Source: Bacteroidaceae bacterium
Lineage (GTDB): Bacteria; Bacteroidota; Bacteroidia; Bacteroidales; Bacteroidaceae
Assembly (NCBI GenBank): GCA_017619585.1
Contig: JAFZSA010000042.1
Span: forward strand, 62,001 to 126,000
DNA length: 64,000 bases
Direction of reading: 5' to 3'
Below are positions 57,144 to 64,000 of the stretch, in pieces (within the stretch, counting starts at the first letter, position 1; each line of letters begins with the position of its first letter). The notes beneath the pieces are model-generated. The model was not told the DNA's origin, ran no database searches, and saw only the letters and a list, made by a program, of their open reading frames with translations. The position numbers and the translations under genes were made by a program.

Positions 57144-59015
57144 TTATTCTGCTGGAAGTGTTACCTTTGAGCCGTACCAAGTGTGGCGAAGTGTGTTCAA
57201 ACGCTCTTTTACCTCCTTTTCTGACAAACCTTGATTCATGCGTTTGCCATTCAGATATATATTAGAGGAGTGAGCTACATGGCTCAAAGTATCACCATCT
57301 ATAATAGGCATGACGGCATAAGACTGGCGTGAACCGTTTACGCTTCGGTTGATAGCCGTTACATCATGTATGCGTGAGTGTGGCGTGCCTTTCTTCTGGC
57401 CGCCTGCTACTATTCCGCCGGCGTACTGACCTGTTACGTTGCCTGTACTATAGCAGCCTTCCATAACAAACGGGGCGCGTACTTTGCCAATAAGTCCGCC
57501 TGCATAGCTGCTGATGCTGCTGACGTCAACGTCAGAGTAACATCTGTTCAGTACTGATTTGCTGCCGATGTTTCCAATCAGTCCACCTGCATAGCTCTGT
57601 CCGCATACCCTGCCTGTAGCGTAACAATCTTCAACAACTGATGCCTGAGTATAGGCAGAATGACCAAGGTAACCGGCTATGGCGCCTGCTCCGTATCCGT
57701 TGCAGTAGATGTTTACATTCTCGAATCCTACGTTACGGCATACACCGCACAATACTCCAAAGAAACTTCCGAAGTAGCATGATCTGGTGGTGGTAAGGTT
57801 ACGGATAACGTGTCCGCGACCGTCTAATGTTACCCAGAGTGAGTATTCGTCTGCCTTGTCATTAAGCGGAATCCACTCAATACCCTGAAGGTCGATGTCG
57901 CTGGTAAGTGCAAAGTAGGTCATCTTATAAGGAGTGAGTGCCGACTTCATGTTGCACATCTGACGGGCATTACTGATAAGGTAGGGATGCTCTATGGTTC
58001 CTTCACCGCCCGAGAATCTTTCTGCGTTCTCGGTAGGTTGGAAACTCGCCATGTCACGAGTGGGGTTTACACGTACTTGATAAAGACCGGGTTTCAGTGC
58101 CTTGCTAACATTAAGTTGTATATTACAGATGCCCTCCTTATCTGTGGCAATTTTTTCCAACTCTGCATATACGGCTCTTGACACTGCAGTATTCCTATAG
58201 TTCTCCTGTGCCAGTTTAACCTCTTCCTCTGTACGGGCTCTACAATAGGTGTTGCCGGTTATGGTGTTGTAAACAAGTTCGTCGCCTGTCTGCATGTGAA
58301 CCACCTGTCCCGTTTTGTTGTCTGTAAAGTCAACTTTTCCCTTATCCAAGGATAGTACGTCCTTCTGGCTGCCTTTCTCGCTGACCAGATAGAATTCGGT
58401 TCCCAACACGCGAACCTGTTCCTTTTCTGTAGTAATGGTAAAGGGGTGACTGGCATCTGAGGCGACATAGAAATAGGCTGCTCCTTGGAACTCGATGTTA
58501 CGTTTGCCACGTGTGAAATCAGCTGAAGAGTAAGAAATCTGTGAGCTTTCCTTGAGCATTACCTGAGTGCCATCAGGTAACTGAATCGTTGAGGTTTCAC
58601 CAGCTGCCGTAGATGCTACCATCTGACCATCATGCAGGTTAGTGATATTATAGTACATAACAACAGTGCATGTAAGCAAAATGGGGAGCAGAATAGCTGC
58701 AGCCCAACTCATGACACTGTGAATATTTGCCTTGTTGCGAATGAACCATGTACTTTTTGTTACATTAGAGCGGTTCAGAACATGTTTCTTGAAACGGAGA
58801 AACGCCATCTCGCCATCATAGTTTCTCTCTATGATGGAAGCACCCATCCATGCCTCACGCATACGGGTGAATTCCCGACGGTTCACATCGGACTCCTGTA
58901 CCCATTGGGCCAGTAGCTCCTTGCCTTCGTCCGAGATTTGTCCGGTTAGGTAATCTATGATATAAAGACTGATATCTTTAAGGTCTTTCATTCTTCTATA
59001 TTTGCTTGTCCTCAT
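57144..59015 (-). CDS. FecR-type anti-sigma factor fused to a GLUG-repeat periplasmic domain
   Basis: A 623-residue membrane protein. The N-terminal cytoplasmic part (about 1-95; LYIIDYLTGQISDEGKELLAQWV, landmark) should bind the ECF sigma factor. One transmembrane helix lies near 103-125. The FecR domain (about 135-265) reads TSTIQLPDGTQVMLKESSQISY, IEFQGAAYFYVASDASHPF and VRVLGTEFYL. Instead of ending near 330 as FecR proteins do, it continues with GLUG repeats (about 345-570; LDGRGHVIRNLTTTR, GGLIGNIGSKSVLNRCYSD, GGLIGKVRAPFVMEGCYSTG). The signal it reads is probably unusual, since GLUG domains are typical of secreted surface proteins. It lies downstream of the ECF sigma gene. Confidence 0.88.
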   Translation of the reverse strand: MRTSKYRRMKDLKDISLYIIDYLTGQISDEGKELLAQWVQESDVNRREFTRMREAWMGASIIERNYDGEMAFLRFKKHVLNRSNVTKSTWFIRNKANIHSVMSWAAAILLPILLTCTVVMYYNITNLHDGQMVASTAAGETSTIQLPDGTQVMLKESSQISYSSADFTRGKRNIEFQGAAYFYVASDASHPFTITTEKEQVRVLGTEFYLVSEKGSQKDVLSLDKGKVDFTDNKTGQVVHMQTGDELVYNTITGNTYCRARTEEEVKLAQENYRNTAVSRAVYAELEKIATDKEGICNIQLNVSKALKPGLYQVRVNPTRDMASFQPTENAERFSGGEGTIEHPYLISNARQMCNMKSALTPYKMTYFALTSDIDLQGIEWIPLNDKADEYSLWVTLDGRGHVIRNLTTTRSCYFGSFFGVLCGVCRNVGFENVNIYCNGYGAGAIAGYLGHSAYTQASVVEDCYATGRVCGQSYAGGLIGNIGSKSVLNRCYSDVDVSSISSYAGGLIGKVRAPFVMEGCYSTGNVTGQYAGGIVAGGQKKGTPHSRIHDVTAINRSVNGSRQSYAVMPIIDGDTLSHVAHSSNIYLNGKRMNQGLSEKEVKERLNTLRHTWYGSKVTLPAE

Positions 59016-59044
59016 ATCTATGACAAAATTTTTGCCCTCCTGTG

Positions 59045-59638
59045 TTAAACTAATACCATAAAAAATGTTAAAATGGCCAAATATTTAGAGAAACGCTTCT
59101 CAATTAGTTTCAAAGCTTGCTGGATTCGCACCTTAATGGTGTTAGCTGAAACGCCATCTTCGGCACCTATCTGACGGTAGGTCATATCCTGGAAGCGGCT
59201 TTTGATAAAGGTACTCTTTATTGGCTCAGGGAGTTGCTCTATACAGTCGTGCATGAGACCTTCCAGCTCGCTGTCGAGCAGTTTACCCTGTGGTGTAACA
59301 TTATCAACACCTGCGAAAATATCTGTGGTGTCGTTATCGCTAAGTGTGCTGAATGTCTGAACGGTACGTACTGTCTTGGAATGAAGAAGATTCAGACAGT
59401 GATTGCGCGTACTCATCATTAGGTAGCTGCGTAGGTTGGTCCGAATCTCAACCTCGCTTCGTACCTCATAAAGGTGACTGATGACATCAGAAACGGCAGC
59501 CTGAGCCAGAAACTCGTCTAGAAGGATGCTCTCGGCCAGGATGCACATAGGTCCGTAGTATGTCTTGAACACATACCGGTATGCATTCTCTGAGCCTTCC
59601 ATCAGGCCGCGGATTATGTTTTTCTCGTCAACAGCCAT
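59045..59638 (-). CDS. ECF-type RNA polymerase sigma factor
   Basis: A 197-residue ECF sigma factor. Region 2 (about 15-85; AYRYVFKTYYGPMCILAESILLDEFLAQ, then LRSYLMMSTRNHCLNLL) and region 4 (about 120-180; LPEPIKSTFIKSRFQDMTYRQIG, ANTIKVRIQQALKLI) are clear. Its length and the FecR gene 29 bp downstream place it among Bacteroidota sigma/anti-sigma pairs that control polysaccharide-utilisation genes. A hydrophobic end (YLAILTFFMVLV) is unusual and could touch the membrane. Two bases separate its start from the stop of the GH43 gene, so all three are probably one transcript. Confidence 0.92.
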   Translation of the reverse strand: MAVDEKNIIRGLMEGSENAYRYVFKTYYGPMCILAESILLDEFLAQAAVSDVISHLYEVRSEVEIRTNLRSYLMMSTRNHCLNLLHSKTVRTVQTFSTLSDNDTTDIFAGVDNVTPQGKLLDSELEGLMHDCIEQLPEPIKSTFIKSRFQDMTYRQIGAEDGVSANTIKVRIQQALKLIEKRFSKYLAILTFFMVLV

Positions 59639-59640
59639 TA

Positions 59641-60621
59641 TTAAATAGGTTTACCTCCTTCTATATATGGCCACTCGTCCTTGTCCCACTGGATGCATGA
59701 CATGAACAGGGGACGTCCTCCCGGATGATGGCTATCGCGTACATGACAATGATAAAAGATGTATTCTTTACCGTCTGATGCGGTGAAGATTTCGCCACAA
59801 TGACCTGGACCGAAGAAATTGTCACCCTCATCGCTGTGTAACACGGGTGTGGCATATCCCTCAATCATTGGTTTGCCTTCGCGGTTGAGAAACTGCCCCG
59901 TCAGTTCTTTGCTGCGCCCTACCTGTAACTGGTAGGTGTGATTGCCATAGAAACCTGAACTTACAAACAGGTACCAGTAGCCCTTGTGCCAATGAAGGTA
60001 GGAACCTTCGAAGACCTGTGAGCGGTTGGGACACTGGTGTACGGTCAGGCCGGCTACATGTTCGTATTTTGCACCTTCCTTTATGGAAAGTCCATCCTTT
60101 GAAAGCTCTACGCGGTGGATGCCGCCCACGGAGCCGAAGAACATCCACACCTTTCCTGTCTGGGGATCTGTAACTACTTCCGGGTCTATGGTATCCTCAA
60201 TACCTGTCTCGCGTCCTCTTGTAATAATCCCCTTGTACTGGAACTGGCAGGGAGAAGACTCCTGAAGGACGGCTATGTTGCTGTCCTCGGAACTATTATA
60301 AAGGGTAATATACATCAGACGCTTGCCATCCACGATAGTAACGTCAGGGGCCCAGAAATTATGCGAAATGCTTGAGATTGCTTTCCATGAACTGGAATCG
60401 ATAGGGGAGATGTCCGATATGCGCCAGTTGAAGAGGTCATCGCTGACAAGGCTACGACGGGGACTTGTGGCGATACAATAATATCGTCCGTCATCTGCCT
60501 GCCAGATAGTAGGGTCGGGCCAGCTACGTAACCATACAGGATTTTTAACCTGCTGAGCAATGGCCAGTAGGGAAATCAGGAACATAGGTATAATAAGGAG
60601 CAAACGGCCAACCCTATTCAT
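59641..60621 (-). CDS. GH43-family secreted glycosidase
   Basis: A 326-residue beta-propeller glycosidase with a signal peptide (LLLIIPMFLISLLAIAQ). Catalytic candidates: Asp in SWPDPTIW, Asp in IEDTIDPEVV, Glu in QVFEGSYLHW. HNFWAPDVTIVDGK and FGPGHCGEIF are family strands. It is probably an arabinanase, xylosidase or galactosidase. The frame reaches upstream to ATG codons at 60645 and 60657, but a TAACTTTG -7 box at 60662-60655 makes 60621 the likelier start. It lies upstream of, and 2 bp from, the ECF sigma gene, so the enzyme and the regulatory pair are linked. Confidence 0.88.
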   Translation of the reverse strand: MNRVGRLLLIIPMFLISLLAIAQQVKNPVWLRSWPDPTIWQADDGRYYCIATSPRRSLVSDDLFNWRISDISPIDSSSWKAISSISHNFWAPDVTIVDGKRLMYITLYNSSEDSNIAVLQESSPCQFQYKGIITRGRETGIEDTIDPEVVTDPQTGKVWMFFGSVGGIHRVELSKDGLSIKEGAKYEHVAGLTVHQCPNRSQVFEGSYLHWHKGYWYLFVSSGFYGNHTYQLQVGRSKELTGQFLNREGKPMIEGYATPVLHSDEGDNFFGPGHCGEIFTASDGKEYIFYHCHVRDSHHPGGRPLFMSCIQWDKDEWPYIEGGKPI

Positions 60622-60776
60622 AGTTATCTCTATGGTTTTTTTCATTACAAGTGGCAAAGTTACACATTTTTCTGTTTTTTGTTAAAAATTGGAGGAAAAA
60701 ATGTGGCTCATTGATAGAAAATGTGTACTTTTGCACCTCCATTAGCATAACACGTACGCACAAACAAACATAATAT

Positions 60777-61373
60777 ATGGCAGAAACAAGAAAAATCCAG
60801 CGAGCTCTGGTATCTGTATTCCACAAGGACGGATTAGAGGAGATTCTGCGCACTCTGAATGCGCAAGGTGTTGAACTGTTGAGCACAGGCGGTACTCAGA
60901 CTTTCATTGAGAGCCTGGGCATTCCATGCCAGAAGGTTGAGGATGTAACCACATACCCCAGCATCCTGGGCGGCAGAGTGAAGACTCTTCATCCCAAGGT
61001 ATTCGGTGGTATTCTGGGACGTCGTGAGTTGGAGAGCGACCAGCAGCAGATGAAGCAGTATGAAATCCCCGCTATCGACTTGGTGATTGTTGACCTGTAC
61101 CCCTTCGAGGATACCGTAGCCAGCGGTGCCAGCGCAGCAGATATCATTGAGAAGATTGACATAGGCGGCATCAGCTTGATTCGTGCTGCAGCAAAGAACT
61201 TCCGCGATGTTATCATTGTTCCCTCTAAGGCCGAGTACAAGCCTCTGTTGGATCTGTTGCAGAAGAATGGTGCTCAGAGCGAGATTGAGGATCGCCGTTG
61301 GTTTGCTACACGTGCCTTTGGCGTAAGCAGTCACTATGACACTGCTATCCATGCGTGGTTTGAGAAATGCTAA
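60777..61373 (+). CDS. purH: Stand-alone IMP cyclohydrolase (N-terminal half of PurH)
   Basis: A 198-residue protein equal to the MGS-like IMP cyclohydrolase domain of PurH, the last step to IMP. IQRALVSVFHKDGLEEILR, LLSTGGTQTFIESLGI, LGGRVKTLHPKVFGGIL and DLVIVDLYPFEDTV are clear (landmarks). A normal bifunctional PurH (about 510 residues) continues into AICAR transformylase, but here the frame stops after FEKC. The stop codon falls in a heptamer array (GCTAATC, GCTAACC, CCTAACC, GCTAACC; 61369-61396), and mreB begins 48 bp later. Separate transformylase genes occur in some Bacteroidota; alternatively the gene was truncated. Confidence 0.9.
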   Translation: MAETRKIQRALVSVFHKDGLEEILRTLNAQGVELLSTGGTQTFIESLGIPCQKVEDVTTYPSILGGRVKTLHPKVFGGILGRRELESDQQQMKQYEIPAIDLVIVDLYPFEDTVASGASAADIIEKIDIGGISLIRAAAKNFRDVIIVPSKAEYKPLLDLLQKNGAQSEIEDRRWFATRAFGVSSHYDTAIHAWFEKC

Positions 61374-61396
61374 TCGCTAACCCCTAACCGCTAACC
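61369..61396. repeat. Heptamer array GCTAACC at the purH stop
   Basis: Four 7-bp units beginning in the last purH codon. Confidence 0.85.
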
Positions 61397-61420
61397 AATA
61401 TAAACGAAAGCAAAAGAGTT

Positions 61421-62440
61421 ATGAAGTGGTTTTCGCTTAACAAGGAACTTGCAATGGACTTGGGTACCGCTAACACCATCATCATCAGTGATGGCAGGAT
61501 AGTGGTAGATGAGCCCAGCGTTGTTGCCCTGGATCGTCGCAGCGAGCGTATGATTGCTGTGGGCGATAAGGCAAAGATGATGTACGAGAAGACGAACCCC
61601 GAAATTCAGACCATCCGCCCCCTGCGTGACGGTGTGATTGCGAACTTCAATGCCTGTGAGCAAATGATGCGTGGCCTGATTAAGATGGTTCATTCTGGAA
61701 ACCGCCTGTTCTCTCCCAGCATGAGAATGGTAATTGGTGTTCCCAGTGGTAGTACCGAGGTGGAGCTGCGTGCCGTAAGAGATAGCGCAGAGCATGCCGG
61801 TGGTCGTGAGGTTTACCTGATATATGAGCCTATGGCTGCTGCCATCGGTATAGGATTGGATGTACTGGCACCCGAGGGAAATATGATTGTTGATATAGGT
61901 GGCGGTAGCACAGAGATTGCAGTAATCAGCTTGGGTGGCATCGTTGCCGACAAGAGTTTGCGTATTGCGGGCGATGTGTTGACAGCCGACATTCAGGAGT
62001 ACATGGGCCGTCAGCATAATGTTAAGGTCAGTGAGCGTATGGCAGAGCGTATCAAGATACATGTTGGTGCCGCCCTTGCCGACTTGGGTGATGATGCACC
62101 CGAGGACTACGTTGTTCACGGTCCTAACCGTATCACAGCATTGCCTATGGAGGTTCCTGTATGTTATCAGGAGATTGCCCACTGCCTGGAGAAGACCATC
62201 GCCAAGATTGAGGCTGCCATCCTGAGTGCCTTGGAGGAGACTCCACCAGAACTGTATGCCGACATTGTAAAGAACGGTATCTATCTGGCTGGTGGCGGTG
62301 CACTGTTGCGTGGTTTGGCAAAGCGTCTGACAGAGAAGATCAGCATTCCGTTCCATGTGGCAGAAGATCCTTTGCACTGCGTAGCTAAGGGTACGGGTAT
62401 TGCATTGAAGAACATTCGTGAATTCCCCTTCTTGATGTAA
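61421..62440 (+). CDS. mreB: Rod shape-determining actin MreB
   Basis: A 339-residue bacterial actin that organises lateral wall synthesis under the inner membrane. ATPase motifs are intact: MDLGTANTIII (phosphate 1), VDIGGGSTEIAVISLGGI (phosphate 2) and LAGGGALLRGLAKRL (adenosine). VIGVPSGSTEVELRAVRDSAEHAG and YEPMAAAIGIGLDV are typical. The MreB-type N-terminal amphipathic start (MKWFSLNKE) is present. It is followed at once by mreC. Confidence 0.97.
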   Translation: MKWFSLNKELAMDLGTANTIIISDGRIVVDEPSVVALDRRSERMIAVGDKAKMMYEKTNPEIQTIRPLRDGVIANFNACEQMMRGLIKMVHSGNRLFSPSMRMVIGVPSGSTEVELRAVRDSAEHAGGREVYLIYEPMAAAIGIGLDVLAPEGNMIVDIGGGSTEIAVISLGGIVADKSLRIAGDVLTADIQEYMGRQHNVKVSERMAERIKIHVGAALADLGDDAPEDYVVHGPNRITALPMEVPVCYQEIAHCLEKTIAKIEAAILSALEETPPELYADIVKNGIYLAGGGALLRGLAKRLTEKISIPFHVAEDPLHCVAKGTGIALKNIREFPFLM

Positions 62441-62441
62441 T

Positions 62442-63275
62442 TTGAGAGAACTACTCGACAGAATATCACAGAACGTCCACTGGGTTATCTTCCTGCTTTT
62501 GGAAGTGCTCAGTGGATTCATGCTTTTCAAGTTCAACCACTATCAGGGCAGCGTTTGGTTTACACAGGCCAATACTGTAGCCGGAAAGGTGCTGGAATGG
62601 GAAGCAAAGGGTCTGCAATATATGAATCTGGGCAAGGAGAATGCCTACCTTGTACGTCAGAACACCTTGTTGCAGAACAATTTGAATGTACTCCGTCATG
62701 AATTGGCGGAACTGAAAAAGGATACATCCGTAACGCAGCAATATCAGATAGATTTGCTGAAGGATATAGAGATGATTCCTGCTCAGGTTATCTCTAACAG
62801 CGTCCGACAGCGCGATAACCTGATAACTATCAATGTAGGCAGTAATGACGGTGTAGAACCTGAAATGGGTGTTATCAGCGGAACAGGTGTTGTTGGAATT
62901 GTCAGCAAGGTCACACCGCACTATGCTCTTGTACTATCAGTTCTGAACAGCCGGAGCAGTATCAGCTGTCGACTGAGAGGAACAGAATACTTCGGTTATA
63001 TGAAGTGGAACGGAGGCAATCCCTTACAAGTGTCAATGGATGATGTGCCCCGTCACGCCAAGCCCCGTATAGGCGATATCGTAGAGACAAACGGTTTCAG
63101 TAGTTTGTTCCCCCCAGGTATTTTCCTGGGTAGGGTAGCGCAGATTCATAACAGTGAAGACGGCTTGGCATATTCGCTTGAGATTCAGATGGGAACGGAT
63201 ATTGCTCATGTGCAGAACGTTTGCGTGCTGAAGTATCACATGAAGGAAGAATTAGATTCACTCAGAAGTCAATGA
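62442..63275 (+). CDS. mreC: Rod shape-determining protein MreC
   Basis: A 277-residue bitopic inner-membrane protein bridging MreB and the PBP2/RodA synthase. One transmembrane helix (about 13-33), a coiled coil (about 55-105), then the MreC beta domain (IPAQVISNSVRQRDNLITINVGSNDGVEPEMGVISG, as landmarks). The start is TTG at 62442, one base after the mreB stop; it gives LRELLDRISQNVHWVIFLLLEV, the usual Bacteroidota N-terminus, and no closer ATG exists. Its 3' end overlaps mreD (ATGA). Confidence 0.95.
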   Translation: MRELLDRISQNVHWVIFLLLEVLSGFMLFKFNHYQGSVWFTQANTVAGKVLEWEAKGLQYMNLGKENAYLVRQNTLLQNNLNVLRHELAELKKDTSVTQQYQIDLLKDIEMIPAQVISNSVRQRDNLITINVGSNDGVEPEMGVISGTGVVGIVSKVTPHYALVLSVLNSRSSISCRLRGTEYFGYMKWNGGNPLQVSMDDVPRHAKPRIGDIVETNGFSSLFPPGIFLGRVAQIHNSEDGLAYSLEIQMGTDIAHVQNVCVLKYHMKEELDSLRSQ

Positions 63276-63775
63276 TAATAACTCTGCTAAAACGGTTGTC
63301 GGTAATGCTGCTGTTGGTAGCATTCCAGGTGCTGATGCTTAATCACCTGCAGATATCGGGTTATGGTACTCCGATTATCATTGCCTGCATGGTGCTGTAT
63401 ATGCCTTTGGGTAGCCTGAAGGCAGGTGTACTATTGTGGGGCTTCTGTACAGGTATGATAGTAGATATATTCAGCAACACACCCGGTGTAGCCAGTGGCG
63501 CAATGACTTTTGCGGCACTGATACAGCCCTCCCTGTTGAAGCTGATGGCTCCCAGAGATGCTGCCGAGGATATCACACCTACCATCCAGACCATGGGAAC
63601 ATGGAACTACGTAAGGTACACCATGATTATCTTTATGATTCATCATCTGGTGTACTTTGGGCTGGAATGTTTCTCATTCTATCACATTGCAGATGTTGCC
63701 TGGCTGATGCTGGCTAGCTGGGTTAGCAGTGTTCTGTTAGCTCTGCTCCTTGAGACTTTCCGCAGAACAAAATAA
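63272..63775 (+). CDS. mreD: Rod shape-determining protein MreD
   Basis: A 167-residue protein with about five transmembrane helices (MIITLLKRLSVMLLLVAFQVLMLNHL start, landmark; ACMVLYMPLG; GVLLWGFCTGMIVDIF; HHLVYFGLECF; WLMLASWVSSVLLALLLE). It belongs to the elongasome with MreC. The ATG at 63272 forms an ATGA overlap with the mreC stop, so I prefer it to an upstream in-frame GTG/ATG inside mreC. Confidence 0.93.
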   Translation: MIITLLKRLSVMLLLVAFQVLMLNHLQISGYGTPIIIACMVLYMPLGSLKAGVLLWGFCTGMIVDIFSNTPGVASGAMTFAALIQPSLLKLMAPRDAAEDITPTIQTMGTWNYVRYTMIIFMIHHLVYFGLECFSFYHIADVAWLMLASWVSSVLLALLLETFRRTK

Positions 63776-63790
63776 AACGCCCCCATCCGT

Positions 63791-64000
63791 ATGGCTGTCA
63801 ATTACGATTTAGAGAAGCGGAAATACATATTGGGTGGTGTGGCATTCCTCATCATACTGATTTATCTGGTCAGGCTGTTTATGTTGCAGTTGCTGAGCGA
63901 CGACTTTAAACGTAATGCCGACAGCAACGCCTTCCTGCAACGCATACAATATCCTGCCCGTGGTATCATCACAGACCGTAACGGAGAAATACTGGTGTAC
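63791..64000 (+). CDS. mrdA: Penicillin-binding protein 2, 5' part
   Basis: The first 70 codons of PBP2, the transpeptidase for side-wall growth, cut by the window end. MAVNYDLEKRKYILGG leads into one transmembrane helix (VAFLIILIYLVRLFMLQLL), then FKRNADSNAFLQRI and the PBP2 motif PARGIITDRNGEIL. It is 15 bp after mreD, as in other Bacteroidota mre clusters. Confidence 0.93.
   Translation, partial: MAVNYDLEKRKYILGGVAFLIILIYLVRLFMLQLLSDDFKRNADSNAFLQRIQYPARGIITDRNGEILVY

Overview
The window reads as a Bacteroidota chromosome segment, most likely Prevotella or a close relative. The evidence is promoters of the TTTG-N19/20-TAnnTTTG type, secreted proteins ending in a type IX secretion (T9SS) tail of the form KKGVYIVNGKKV, a 286-residue primary sigma factor, PorT, FecR/ECF pairs, GLUG repeats, and the order purH-mreBCD-mrdA. 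No insertion sequence, prophage or CRISPR array was seen. There is one tRNA, tRNA-Met(CAT).

Layout. 1-8.1 kb: a noncoding array region, a Dabb protein, a K+ channel, nagA, glmM and a 1202-residue CotH/dockerin protein. 8.2-9.5 kb: a His-rich CobW GTPase. 9.5-13.6 kb: a complete plasmid-type replication and partition module (RHH partition protein, ParA, a 1.1-kb noncoding region with ACTC-type octamer arrays and 22-bp iterons, and a RepB initiator whose tail resembles DnaA domain I). 13.6-19.2 kb: primary sigma factor, LemA/M48 pair and two nuclease-fold secreted proteins. 19.4-25.8 kb: a 1231-residue secreted protein, ferredoxin, PorT, and an AT-rich two-gene island. 25.9-40.4 kb: a long minus-strand run with aspC, ribBA, lptF/G, manA, an orphan RecQ C-terminal module, an SDR / old-yellow-enzyme / 5-alpha-reductase trio (probably steroid or bile-acid reduction), metY, GH43, gamma-carbonic anhydrase and an M24 aminopeptidase. 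40.6-45.3 kb: a serpin with a T9SS tail, a dense repeat region, two lipoproteins and two convergent paralogues. 45.5-56.9 kb: parC, DUF3316, S41 peptidase, DUF4954, a truncated M16 peptidase and a second CotH protein. 57-60.6 kb: tRNA-Met and a GH43 / ECF sigma / FecR-GLUG unit. 60.8-64 kb: purH (cyclohydrolase half only), mreB, mreC, mreD and the start of mrdA.

Two things stand out. First, an iteron/RepB/ParA origin lies among indispensable genes (primary sigma factor, parC, glmM, ribBA, mreBCD). This suggests a chromid or second-chromosome origin, as known in some Prevotella, or an integrated plasmid. Second, the noncoding DNA holds many tandem arrays whose sequence changes from locus to locus while the period stays fixed: 7 bp (at least a dozen loci), 8 bp, 10 bp, and 11 or 22 bp (one or two helical turns). 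Several 7- or 8-bp arrays and a GC-rich palindrome family lie in frame inside genes and have altered their protein termini.

All calls come from reading the sequence and remembered family motifs; no database search was possible.
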